From NCBI GenBank assembly GCA_910822395.1, contig OU365335.1:1302001-1366000 (forward strand): DNA of 64,000 nt. The letters run 5' to 3'. How positions within the stretch are numbered: the first letter of the stretch is position 1; every line of letters starts with the position of its first letter. The stretch comes from Pseudoclavibacter triregionum (lineage in GTDB: Bacteria; Actinomycetota; Actinomycetes; Actinomycetales; Microbacteriaceae). A program made the translations under genes and the position numbers. Positions 43,728-51,691 of this stretch are shown here, in pieces. The notes under the pieces were generated by a model. The model made no database searches. It was not told the origin of the DNA and saw only the letters and a program-made list of their open reading frames with translations.

Positions 43728-44134
43728 TGGGCGCGGTCGAGGTCGTCCGCACCGGGAAGCGGACCTACGTCGGCCGCACCGAGCGCGGCCAGGAGCTCCT
43801 CATCGGTCCCGTCGAGGCCGAGGGGCACATCACGCCGGGCGAGCTGCTCAAGCTCGCGCTCGCCGGCTGCGCCGCGATGAGCGCGGACTTCGCGATCTCC
43901 CGCCGCCTCGGCGACGAGGTCGAGCTCGCGATCGAGATCCGCGAGGACTCGGACCCCGCCACGAACCGCTACGCGGCGGTCGACGAGCGGATCCGCCTCG
44001 ACCTCTCGGGCCTCGACGAGGCCGCGCGCGCCGACCTCGAGCGAGCCGTCGACCGCGCGATCGCGGCGGCCTGCACGGTGCAGCGCTCGGTCGAGCCCGG
44101 GATGACGGTGACGCACCGGTTCGTGGAGGACTAG
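43727..44134 (+). CDS. OsmC/Ohr family peroxiredoxin-like protein
   Basis: This 135-residue protein starts at GTG 43727, overlapping the ddl stop by one base. The two active-site cysteines of OsmC/Ohr proteins are present at Cys48 ('KLALAGCAAMSADF') and Cys116 ('AAACTVQRSVEPGMTV'). Such proteins reduce organic hydroperoxides with thiol donors. 'GHITPGELLKLALAGC' is the usual dimer-interface helix. Position after ddl suggests co-transcription, not a shared pathway. Confidence 0.88.
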   Translation: MGAVEVVRTGKRTYVGRTERGQELLIGPVEAEGHITPGELLKLALAGCAAMSADFAISRRLGDEVELAIEIREDSDPATNRYAAVDERIRLDLSGLDEAARADLERAVDRAIAAACTVQRSVEPGMTVTHRFVED

Positions 44135-44214
44135 GCCCGGGCCTTGGCGCGCGGCCGATGTCCGCACCCGCCCCCGCAGCCGCCCGCCGTCCCGCCCGTC
44201 CCGGCGGCGCGTCA

Positions 44215-44234
44215 CCCCGCGTTCATCCGCGGGG
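44215..44234 (+). terminator. Hairpin after the OsmC gene
   Basis: CCCCGCG and CGCGGGG pair over the loop TTCATC. It lies 80 nt past the OsmC stop and 49 nt before the next ATG. No T tract follows, so termination is only probable. Confidence 0.45.
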
Positions 44235-44282
44235 GCGACGATGCCCGCTCGCGATTCGGGGGAACGGGGAAGGAGGCAGGCC

Positions 44283-44702
44283 ATGGCCGAGCAGCCGCGC
44301 GCGCCCGAGCCCTCCGCGGCGACCGGGGCGGTGGCGATCCCGCGCTTCGAGCGCGGCGAGGACGCCGTCGCGAGCTCCTCGAGCCTCCAGCTCGCCGGCC
44401 CGCTCTCTCCGCCCAGGCTCCTGCCCGCGCTCGCGATCGCGCTCGCCGTCGTCGGGGCGGGGATCGCGATCGCCCTCGGCCAGCGCTCGGCGATGTGGGC
44501 GATCGTCGGCTGGGCGCTCGTGGGCCCGGCATCCGCCGTCGGCCTCGTGCTCGCGCGGCGCCTCGAGCTCGACCGCTCGAGCTCGGCGCGCTACCGTGCG
44601 AGCGAGACGGGGGAGCGGCTGCTGCGCCTCGCACTCGCGGCGATGCTCCTCGGCACCCTCGCGTGCTGCCTCGTGCTCGCGCCGTGGATGGCCCGGTGGT
44701 GA
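44283..44702 (+). CDS. Small membrane protein of unknown function (three helices)
   Basis: This 139-residue protein starts at ATG 44283 behind AAGGAGG; an upstream in-frame start (44241) lacks a ribosome site. After a 40-residue cytoplasmic segment there are two adjacent helices (about 42-85: 'ALAIALAVVGAGIAIAL', 'IVGWALVGPASAVGLVLA') and a third near the end (112-134). No family is recognised. It is 7 nt upstream of the VWA gene and probably belongs to the same transcription unit, perhaps as a membrane partner. Confidence 0.6.
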   Translation: MAEQPRAPEPSAATGAVAIPRFERGEDAVASSSSLQLAGPLSPPRLLPALAIALAVVGAGIAIALGQRSAMWAIVGWALVGPASAVGLVLARRLELDRSSSARYRASETGERLLRLALAAMLLGTLACCLVLAPWMARW

Positions 44703-44709
44703 GCGGACG

Positions 44710-47619
44710 ATGAGGGAGCTCGTGCTCGCGCTCGCGGCCGTCATCGCCGCGGTCTCCGCCTTCCTCGGGGCGCTCGGCCTGCCGACGGCGCGGGCGGACG
44801 ACGGGGCTGTCGCGGCTGCCCCCGCGACGGCCGCGGCGCCGGTCGTCCTCGACGCCGCCGAGGCGTCCGCCGAGGCCGCCGGCATCGCCCCGGCCGGCAT
44901 CGCCCCGAGCGCCTCCCTCACCGCCCCGCAGACCCCCGCGCAGCGCTTCGGCGCCTGCCTCGCGGGCGGCGGCGAGGCCGATCTCCTCCTCCTCGTCGAC
45001 GACTCGAGCTCGCTCCTCGGCACCGACCCCGACGCCGCGCGCGTGACGAGCGCCGGCTACTTCCTCGACGCGCTCGCCCAGAACGCCGAGCGCTCCGGCA
45101 CGCCGCTCGAGGTCGGCATCTCGACCTTCGGGCACGCCGTGCAGACCGTGACGCCGTGGACCGCGCTCACGACCGCGAGCCTCCCGACGCTCCACGCCGG
45201 CCTCGACCAGCTGCGCACGCGGGTCGACGGCTTCGACACCGACTACTGGACCGCGCTCGAGGGCGCCCGCGCCGAGCTCGCGGCGCGCGAGGCGGCGACC
45301 CCCGACACGACGCGCTGCCAGGCCGTCGTCCTCTTCTCCGACGGGCGGCTCTCGATCTCGCCGCGCTCGGGCGCGGAGGCCGCCGCCTACGGCGCCGCGA
45401 AGCCGTACGCGCCCGGCGTCGACCTCTCGACCTCCGCCGGCGCCGAGGAGGCGACCCGCCTCGCGCGCGAGGAGCTCTGCCGCGCGGGCGGCCTCGCCGA
45501 CCAGCTCGGCGCCGCCGAGATCGCGCTCTTCGGCATCGGCCTCGCGCCGCCCGGCACCCCCGAGACCGAGTTCGACGTGCTCCAGTCGATCCTCACCGGC
45601 AAGGGCTCGGCGGGGACGAGCTGCGGGGCCCCGTCATCCGGCGCCCGCGGCGAGTTCGCGCTCGCGAGCGACATGGACGGCCTCCTCTTCGCCTTCGACG
45701 CCATCTCGAACCCCGGCAAGCCGCCGCTCCAGCAGAGCGCGGGCGTGTGCGCCGGAGCCTTCTGCGCCGAGCAGTCGCACCGCTTCGTGCTCGACGTCGC
45801 GACGCCGCAGGTGCGCATCCTCGCCACGAGCGACCGGCCCGGGCTCTCGGCGTCGATCCGCCTGCCCGACTCGACGCCGATCGAGATCCCGCACGCGGCG
45901 CCCGGGACGCCCGTGCCCTTCGGTGTGCTCGGCATGAGCGGGCAGGCCGTGTGGAAGTCGGAGAAGACCGTCGCGATCGAGTTCGCGCAGGGGAGCATGA
46001 ACCTCCTGCTGTGGCAGGGGCAGTGGCAGCTCGCGCTCGTCGACCCGACGGGGCAGCCGGGCGCCTCGAAGTCGAACATCCACCTCTCGGGCGCGCTCGC
46101 GCCGGTCTGGGAGCAGGAGGGCGCGGCCGCGCTCCGCGCCGGCGAGGTGCTCGGCGGGCAGGTCTTCCGCATCGCGCTCGCGGGCGGCGGCGCCTTCGAC
46201 GCGACGCGCATCCTCGGCACGATGCAGTTCTCGGGCACGATCATCGACGGGCGTGGCGAGGAGCATCCGATCTTCGCGACGAGCGATCCGGCGAAGGTCG
46301 GCCGCTCGGAGCGGATCGACCTCTCGCAGGCCGCGGTCGGGGAGGGGCGGATCGTCCTCCGCCTCGACCTCGCGACGGCGCCCGCCGTCGGCCCCGGCGG
46401 CCAGCGGATCGAGGGCACGCGGCTCGAGCCCGCGCTCGTGTCGATCCCGGTGACGATCCTGCCGCCCGCCTCGTACCCGGTGCTCGCGGCGAGCGCGGGC
46501 TTCGACGCGGGCGACGCGGCGGCGGGGATCGCCGGTCGGCTCGAGCTCTCGGGCGAGGGCTGCGCGTGGGTGGATCCGGGCGCCGAGGCGACGATCGAGG
46601 CGAGCCCCGCGAACCTCGGCCGCGTGCGCGTCGAGGCCGCGGCGGCGACCGCGGCGGACGCCTGCCACGCCGCGGCCTCGGGCGCGCCGCTCGAACTGCG
46701 GCTCACGGCCGAGCGCCCCGGCACGGGCACGATCCGCGGCACGGTGCCCGTCTCGATCGGCGCGGCGGACGGCTCGGGCGAGCCGATCGTCGTCGACGTG
46801 CCCTTCACCGCCGAATCGCAGGCGCCGGTCGGCGGGCTGCACCTGCTCGCGGGCTTCGCGGCGGCGACCCTCCTCGGGCTCGGCATCCCGCTCGGGATCC
46901 TCGCCCTCGGCGGGGCCTGGAACGCGCGGATCGGCGGCCGCCCCGCGGCGATCGTCCGCGTGCCCGCGACGCTCCGCGGGGGACGGCTCACGCGAGGCGG
47001 CGCGCCCTTCCGGCTCGATCCGGCGGATCGCCTCGCCGCGGCGCCCCTTCCGGGCGCGCCCGTCCGCTACCTCCGGCTCGGCGAGGCCACGCTTCGGGCT
47101 CGATCGAGCCGCATCCCGGGGCTTGCGGGGCACGTGCGCGTCGAGCCCGGGCGCGGCGCGCACGCGCTGCCGGAGCGGCTGCCGGGCGCCATCCAGGGGG
47201 AGTGGCTCGCCGTGCGGCGCGAGGACGCGGCGGCCGGCGAGCTCGACGTCTTCGCGATCGTGCGCCTCGCGGACTCGGACGAGGCGCTGATGGCCCTCGG
47301 CGAGCGTATCGCGCGCGAGGCCCCGGAGCGGCTCGCGGCGTGGGACGCCGAGCGGCGCGCGGACGGGACCTCGGGCGAGCGCCCGGCGGCGGCCGCGCCC
47401 TGGCGGACGAGCGCCGACGCGGAGCCGGCGATGGCGGCGACGGCTCCTGCGGACTCGAGCGCGGCGGTCTCGGCCCCGGCATCCGGCTTCTCGCCGTGGC
47501 GGACGAGCGGCGCGAGCTCCGGCGCGCCTGCGCCGACCGGCGGCTCATCGGGCGCGCCGACGCCGGCCGCGAAGGAGGCGCCGCCGACGATCCCGGGCTG
47601 GAACGCGCCGCGGCGCTAG
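44710..47619 (+). CDS. Secreted/membrane-anchored VWA-domain protein
   Basis: This 969-residue protein starts at ATG 44710. A signal peptide (about 1-30, ending 'LPTARADD') exports it. A von Willebrand A domain (about 90-320) has an intact metal site: D97, S99 and S101 in 'VDDSSSL', a Thr in 'DTDYWTALEGARAEL', and Asp in 'VLFSDGRLS'. Several beta-sandwich segments follow, then a membrane helix (about 711-735), and a cytoplasmic tail with a compact domain and a Pro/Ala/Ser-rich end carrying two PWRTS motifs. VWA-MoxR-DUF58 proteins often cooperate; here two MoxR sets lie elsewhere in the window. It overlaps the convergent lipoprotein gene by 4 nt. Confidence 0.8.
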   Translation: MRELVLALAAVIAAVSAFLGALGLPTARADDGAVAAAPATAAAPVVLDAAEASAEAAGIAPAGIAPSASLTAPQTPAQRFGACLAGGGEADLLLLVDDSSSLLGTDPDAARVTSAGYFLDALAQNAERSGTPLEVGISTFGHAVQTVTPWTALTTASLPTLHAGLDQLRTRVDGFDTDYWTALEGARAELAAREAATPDTTRCQAVVLFSDGRLSISPRSGAEAAAYGAAKPYAPGVDLSTSAGAEEATRLAREELCRAGGLADQLGAAEIALFGIGLAPPGTPETEFDVLQSILTGKGSAGTSCGAPSSGARGEFALASDMDGLLFAFDAISNPGKPPLQQSAGVCAGAFCAEQSHRFVLDVATPQVRILATSDRPGLSASIRLPDSTPIEIPHAAPGTPVPFGVLGMSGQAVWKSEKTVAIEFAQGSMNLLLWQGQWQLALVDPTGQPGASKSNIHLSGALAPVWEQEGAAALRAGEVLGGQVFRIALAGGGAFDATRILGTMQFSGTIIDGRGEEHPIFATSDPAKVGRSERIDLSQAAVGEGRIVLRLDLATAPAVGPGGQRIEGTRLEPALVSIPVTILPPASYPVLAASAGFDAGDAAAGIAGRLELSGEGCAWVDPGAEATIEASPANLGRVRVEAAAATAADACHAAASGAPLELRLTAERPGTGTIRGTVPVSIGAADGSGEPIVVDVPFTAESQAPVGGLHLLAGFAAATLLGLGIPLGILALGGAWNARIGGRPAAIVRVPATLRGGRLTRGGAPFRLDPADRLAAAPLPGAPVRYLRLGEATLRARSSRIPGLAGHVRVEPGRGAHALPERLPGAIQGEWLAVRREDAAAGELDVFAIVRLADSDEALMALGERIAREAPERLAAWDAERRADGTSGERPAAAAPWRTSADAEPAMAATAPADSSAAVSAPASGFSPWRTSGASSGAPAPTGGSSGAPTPAAKEAPPTIPGWNAPRR

Positions 47620-48227
47620 GGCGCGGTCGTCTCCGCGGGCGCCTCGCTCGCGGCGGGCTCCGTCGCGGCCGGCTCCGTCGCGGCAGGTTCCGTGGCGCCG
47701 CCCGGCTGCCCCGTCGGCGTCGGCACGGCGAAGACGTCCTCCGCGCCGATGCAGCCGCTCGTCGCCGGGATGCGCGAGACCGCGGGCCCGAGGTCGACGA
47801 GCGCGGCCGTGCCCGAGACGCCCGACTCCGGCGAGGCGTCGATGAGCACCTCGACGGCGGGCTCGCGGCCGTAGGTCGTGAAGCGGTAGGTCGGCGCCTC
47901 CGACTCGTCCTTGATCCAGTCGACGCCGTTCACCGTGACGCACTTGTCGGCGGTCGGGCCGGGCGGGGTGACGCCGCAGCGCAGCAGCACGTGCGCGGGG
48001 GTGCCCCAGGCGCCGGTGGCCTGCGCGTTCGTGAGGCGCTGCTCGAGGCCGTCCACCGTCTTCGGCAGGGCGAGCGAGACGTAGGCGCAGTCGACGTTCT
48101 GGGCGTCGGGCGCGGGCTCCATCGGCACCGACTGGCAGCCCGCGAGGGCCGCGGCGAGCGGGACGAGGAGGGCGGCGGCGAGGGCGCGGCGCGGGCGTCC
48201 GGCGGGCGGCGTGAGGGCGGAGGGCAT
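47616..48227 (-). CDS. DUF3515 family lipoprotein
   Basis: This 203-residue protein starts at ATG 48227 on the minus strand. The lipobox 'LAAALAGCQS' places the lipid on Cys31 and the mature protein outside the membrane. 'CAYVSLALPKTVDGLEQRL' and 'AWGTPAHVLLRCGVTPPGP' are the DUF3515 core, with paired cysteines. The C-terminus is Thr/Pro/Glu-rich with repeated ATEPA units, like a wall-spanning stalk. DUF3515 genes are commonly found between ddl and thiL in actinobacteria, as here. Function unknown. Confidence 0.85.
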   Translation of the reverse strand: MPSALTPPAGRPRRALAAALLVPLAAALAGCQSVPMEPAPDAQNVDCAYVSLALPKTVDGLEQRLTNAQATGAWGTPAHVLLRCGVTPPGPTADKCVTVNGVDWIKDESEAPTYRFTTYGREPAVEVLIDASPESGVSGTAALVDLGPAVSRIPATSGCIGAEDVFAVPTPTGQPGGATEPAATEPAATEPAASEAPAETTAP

Positions 48228-48236
48228 GGCCCGTTC

Positions 48237-48246
48237 AGGATACCGT
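48237..48246. promoter_or_regulatory. Overlapping divergent -10 boxes (DUF3515 and thiL)
   Basis: AGGATACCGT contains TACCGT on the plus strand (48241-48246, 7 nt before thiL ATG 48254) and TATCCT on the minus strand (48242-48237, 9 nt before the DUF3515 ATG at 48227). The two boxes share the central TA. Both mRNAs would be leaderless or nearly so. Confidence 0.5.
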
Positions 48247-48253
48247 GGGCGCC

Positions 48254-49357
48254 ATGAGCGAGCGGGACGGCGGGGGAGCGGGCGGGCGGGCGGACGGCGC
48301 GGGAGCGTTGCCCGTCGACGCCGAGCTCACCGTCGCCGAGGCGGGGGAGCTGGGCCTGCTCGCCGGGATCCTCCGCGATGCGCCCGTCGCCGAGGCCGCC
48401 GAGCTCGGGCCGGGCGACGACGCGGCCGTGCTGCGCGCGCCCGACGCCCGCGTCGTCGTGACGATCGACACGATGAACGAGGGCCCCGACTTCCGCACCG
48501 CCTGGTCGACGCCCGAGGACCTCGGCCGCAAGGCCATCGCCTCGAACCTCGCCGACGTCGCCGCCATGGGCGCGCGCCCGACGGGCCTCGTCGTCGCGCT
48601 CTCGCTGCCGGGCGAGCTGCCCGTGGCCTGGGTCTCCGGCTTCGCGGCGGGCCTCAAGGCCGCGCTCGCGGAGTCGGCGGCCGGATGCGGCATCATCGGC
48701 GGCGATCTCGCGACGGCGGATCGCCTCTCCATCGCCGTCACCGCCTTCGGCGACCTCGAGGGCCGCGCGCCGGTCGTCCGCTCGGGCGCCCGCCCCGGCG
48801 ACGTGCTCGCGCTCGCGGGCGCCGCCGGCCGCAGCGCCGCGGGCCTCGCGCTCCTCTTCGCCCACGCCGACTCGCCCGACGCCCGCGTCGCCCGCGCGCT
48901 CCGCGAGCTGACCCCGGCGACCGCGTCGCTCATCGGCGCGCACCTCGCCCCCGTCGCCCCGATCGCCGCCGGCCGCGAGGCCGCGCTCGCCGGCGCGACC
49001 GCGATGATGGACGTCTCCGACGGGCTCCTCCTCGACGCCCACCGCCTCGCCGCCGCCTCCGGCGTCGCCTTCGAGCTCGACTCGCGCCTCCTCGAGGCGG
49101 ATGCCCGCGAGCTCGCCATGCTCCTCGCCGAGTGCCCCGCCCTGCCAGGGGAGGAGCCGCTCGAGCTCGTCCTCCGCGGCGGCGAGGACCACGCCCTCCT
49201 CGCGGCCTTCCCCGCGGACGCCGAGCTGCCCGCCACGTTCCGCCCGATCGGCCGCGTGCTCGAGGCCGAGCCCGGCCGCGGCGCCGTGCGCCTCGACGGC
49301 GCCGACCGCGCCCCGGAGGGCTGGGACCCGTACCGCGACGCGCGGCCCGCGCGCTAG
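48254..49357 (+). CDS. thiL: Thiamine-monophosphate kinase
   Basis: This 367-residue enzyme starts at ATG 48254, 7 nt after a -10 box, so its mRNA is probably leaderless. It phosphorylates thiamine monophosphate to the active cofactor, thiamine diphosphate. Motifs: 'LGPGDDAAVLRAPD', 'VTIDTMNEGPDF', 'KAIASNLADVAAMGARPTG', 'GGDLATADRLSIAVT', 'DVSDGLLLDAHRLA' and 'LVLRGGEDHALLAAFP', all ATP/Mg/substrate sites of the PurM-like family. Its end overlaps the convergent rsmD gene by 4 nt. Confidence 0.95.
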   Translation: MSERDGGGAGGRADGAGALPVDAELTVAEAGELGLLAGILRDAPVAEAAELGPGDDAAVLRAPDARVVVTIDTMNEGPDFRTAWSTPEDLGRKAIASNLADVAAMGARPTGLVVALSLPGELPVAWVSGFAAGLKAALAESAAGCGIIGGDLATADRLSIAVTAFGDLEGRAPVVRSGARPGDVLALAGAAGRSAAGLALLFAHADSPDARVARALRELTPATASLIGAHLAPVAPIAAGREAALAGATAMMDVSDGLLLDAHRLAAASGVAFELDSRLLEADARELAMLLAECPALPGEEPLELVLRGGEDHALLAAFPADAELPATFRPIGRVLEAEPGRGAVRLDGADRAPEGWDPYRDARPAR

Positions 49358-49974
49358 GAGTCCGAGGCCTCCGCGCCGGACTCGTCCTCGCGCACCCGAT
49401 CGGCCCGCTCGAGGTAGTGGATCGCCGTCTCCCCGTACGCCTTCGTCCGCTCGAGCGCGAGCGACGCCGGCAGCTCCGGCAGCCCGCTGCGCGTCGAGCG
49501 CTCGAGCACGACGAGCGCCCAGGGCTCGAGCTTCGGGGCGATCGCCTCGAGGATCGCCGTCACCTCGGCATCCGCCGCCTCGTAGGGCGGGTCGATGAAG
49601 ACGAGCCCGAGCCCCGGCGCGCACGTCGACGCGACCGACTGGGCGCTCGCGGTCTCGACGCGCACGCGGGCTCGCCGCTTCGGCGCCGCCGCGCGGATCG
49701 CCCGCTCGACCTCGCCGGCGTTGCGCTTGAGGATCGCCGCCGCCTTCGGCGCCTTCTCGACGAGCGTCGCGCTCGCCGCGCCGCGGGAGAGCGCCTCGAG
49801 CCCGAGCGCGCCCGTGCCGGCGTAGAGGTCGAGCACCTCGACGCCCTCGAGCACGTCGGCCGCCTCGAGCGCCGAGAAGATCGCCTCGCGCACCCGATCG
49901 CTCGTGGGCCGCGTGCCCGACTTCGGCACCGCGAGCGCGGCGCCCCGGCCGTGGCCGGCGATGATGCGCGTCAT
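49354..49974 (-). CDS. rsmD: 16S rRNA (guanine(966)-N(2))-methyltransferase
   Basis: This 206-residue enzyme starts at ATG 49974, 7 nt after TAGGCT on the minus strand, so it is probably leaderless; the longer ORF to 50022 is not needed. It methylates G966 of 16S rRNA. The SAM site is 'VLDLYAGTGALGLEALSRGA', and the N2-guanine catalytic motif is 'VFIDPPYE'. 'RPTSDRVREAIFSAL' is the RNA-recognition start. In many actinobacteria rsmD is next to recG and coaD; here a 6.5-kb insertion separates them. Confidence 0.95.
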   Translation of the reverse strand: MTRIIAGHGRGAALAVPKSGTRPTSDRVREAIFSALEAADVLEGVEVLDLYAGTGALGLEALSRGAASATLVEKAPKAAAILKRNAGEVERAIRAAAPKRRARVRVETASAQSVASTCAPGLGLVFIDPPYEAADAEVTAILEAIAPKLEPWALVVLERSTRSGLPELPASLALERTKAYGETAIHYLERADRVREDESGAEASDS

Positions 49975-49981
49975 GCCCGCG

Positions 49982-49987
49982 AGCCTA
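49982..49987 (-). promoter_or_regulatory. -10 box of leaderless rsmD promoter
   Basis: On the minus strand TAGGCT ends 7 nt before the ATG at 49974. Confidence 0.5.
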
Positions 49988-50072
49988 GCCGTCGGGTGCC
50001 CGGGCGCCGCCGCGGCGCTCACCGGCCTTGAACAGGCTCGCGGCAGGGTGCCCAGCTTCCGTCGGAGCGAGC

Positions 50073-50447
50073 TCAGGTCGGCGCGCCTGCGGTCTCGAGG
50101 AGCATCTGCGCGTGGGCGCGGTCGTCCTCCGGCACGCCCTCGTTCCAGCGCATGATGAAGATCTCGCGCACGCGCACGTCGCCGGGCAGGAGCTCCGCCT
50201 CGGCGTCCTCGGGGCTGCCGAACTTGAGGAAGAGGCCCTGGTCGGCGGCGAGGGCCTCCACGCAGGCGCTCGAGATGCCGCAGAGCTCGCTCGTGACGTC
50301 GCGCTGCGACGTGAGCTGACTGGCGGCCTCCGTGTCCCAGACGTGTGCGAGGGTGACGTCATCGCGCAGACGGTCGCATGCCGTCAGCGCGCCGCTCACA
50401 GCGATGGCGAGAACGCAGACGGCGACCGTCTTCATCGGCTGCCACAT
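50073..50447 (-). CDS. Small lipoprotein of unknown function
   Basis: This 124-residue protein is read from ATG 50447, just 1 nt after the stop of the DUF2599-like gene; ATG 50435 is also possible. The signal 'MKTVAVCVLAIAVSGALTAC' ends in a lipobox (LTAC), so the mature chain is anchored by Cys to the outer face of the membrane. It has three more cysteines and an acidic middle ('GSPEDAEAELLPGD'). No family is recognised. The tight coupling to a secreted protein suggests the two work together. Confidence 0.65.
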   Translation of the reverse strand: MWQPMKTVAVCVLAIAVSGALTACDRLRDDVTLAHVWDTEAASQLTSQRDVTSELCGISSACVEALAADQGLFLKFGSPEDAEAELLPGDVRVREIFIMRWNEGVPEDDRAHAQMLLETAGAPT

Positions 50448-50448
50448 G

Positions 50449-51489
50449 TCACACCGACCCATCGGGGTAGTTCCAATTGCACTGATGTCTGGCAACGTTG
50501 TACGTGACCAAGTCGGGCGTCACCACCGGGCGATCGATCTCCAGGTCCCAGGTGGGCCCGCCGATCCAGTCCGCGCCCGCGTACCAGACGTGGCAGGCGT
50601 ATTGCTGTCTCACGGTCGGGAAGATCCACTGGGGCCCCGGACTGCGGTGGAGGAACTCGCGCCACCCCTCGTTCATGAAGATGATTCTCCCCGTCACGGG
50701 GCCGTTCACCACGCCATTCTGGATGGCTCGTCCCCACCCCGAGGGGGTCAAGATATGGACCCCGGGCCCCAGCTCGACCTTGTCGAAGAGGTTCGTCCCC
50801 CAAAATGGGTCCGCGACGATGGGGTACGCGTAGGTGCTCGACGCGTGATCCACGACTTGAGTAATGAGGTTGCCTTCGACTTCGTAGTGGGTCGGCACTG
50901 CTTGGCCGTTTGCGTCCACAGCCCATGCCGGAGCCAACCCGCCGATGAGGGAACCGTCCTCGGCGCGGATGAGGAGGGCCCCTTCCACGGAGGAGATGGC
51001 GGCAAGGCCTTCTGCCTCGACGGCATACTGAGTGCGCGTCGCCGACGCTGGCTCGGAGATGACCGAGACGGTCTGGACGGAGCCGTCGTCGTGAAGCAAC
51101 GTCGTCGAGCTCACACCTTCCGAATGCTGCGTGTACATGTGCTGATCTGCGGTGACCTCGCTCGGCGCGGGGTGGCCGCTTTCGTCCACCAGCGTGAGAG
51201 TGAGCGCAGTCCCGGATGGGTCGGCGATGGCGGCAGTCGACGTGGACGCCTCGAGGGTGGTGGTCTCGTTCCCGTCCGTGTCGGCGGCCGCGACGGTCGC
51301 ATTGGACATCGTCGTGGGCTCGGCAAGGTCGACAAGCACCTCTGGGGCGATCGATCGAATGGATTCGACGGATTCCTCGGCAGAAGGCGTCGATGCTTCT
51401 TCGGCGTAGGCCGGTGAAGGGGTCAGGGCAGTGAACAACAGGGTGGACCCGGCCGCGGCGGCCAGCCATCCGACGTGTCGTCGATCCAC
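50449..51489 (-). CDS. Secreted DUF2599-like protein
   Basis: This 346-residue protein starts at GTG 51489 behind GGAGGA; ORFs extending to 51987 run into the opposite gene. The signal peptide is 'VGWLAAAAGSTLLFTAL', cleaved after 'AYA'. Residues 30-200 are Thr/Ser-rich. The C-terminus ('NEGWREFLHR', 'RQQYACHVWYAGADW', 'GPTWDLEIDRPVVTPD') matches the DUF2599 pattern of secreted actinobacterial proteins with paired cysteines. Base use is clearly less GC-rich than the neighbours, suggesting recent acquisition. Its stop is followed after 1 nt by the ATG of a lipoprotein. Confidence 0.7.
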   Translation of the reverse strand: MDRRHVGWLAAAAGSTLLFTALTPSPAYAEEASTPSAEESVESIRSIAPEVLVDLAEPTTMSNATVAAADTDGNETTTLEASTSTAAIADPSGTALTLTLVDESGHPAPSEVTADQHMYTQHSEGVSSTTLLHDDGSVQTVSVISEPASATRTQYAVEAEGLAAISSVEGALLIRAEDGSLIGGLAPAWAVDANGQAVPTHYEVEGNLITQVVDHASSTYAYPIVADPFWGTNLFDKVELGPGVHILTPSGWGRAIQNGVVNGPVTGRIIFMNEGWREFLHRSPGPQWIFPTVRQQYACHVWYAGADWIGGPTWDLEIDRPVVTPDLVTYNVARHQCNWNYPDGSV

Positions 51490-51691
51490 CGTGCTCCTCC
51501 GTCGTTTCAGGGCCGGCGTTGCGACCGGCGAGCCGATGCATGACTCGTATCCACGGTAACCGACGGCGGCGACGCGTGGACAGGGGCTGAGTGCGATGCT
51601 CAGATGTGCCGCCCCATCGAGCTCAGGCAAGCTGTGCGCCTGGCCGCTCCCAGACCTCCGCCTGTGCGAGACTGGTTCGCTGGAGGTGCCC

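Noticed and set aside
49975-50022. Extended rsmD start at 50022
   Set aside because: ATG 49974 begins the conserved MTRIIAG sequence and lies 7 nt after a -10 box, as for other genes here.
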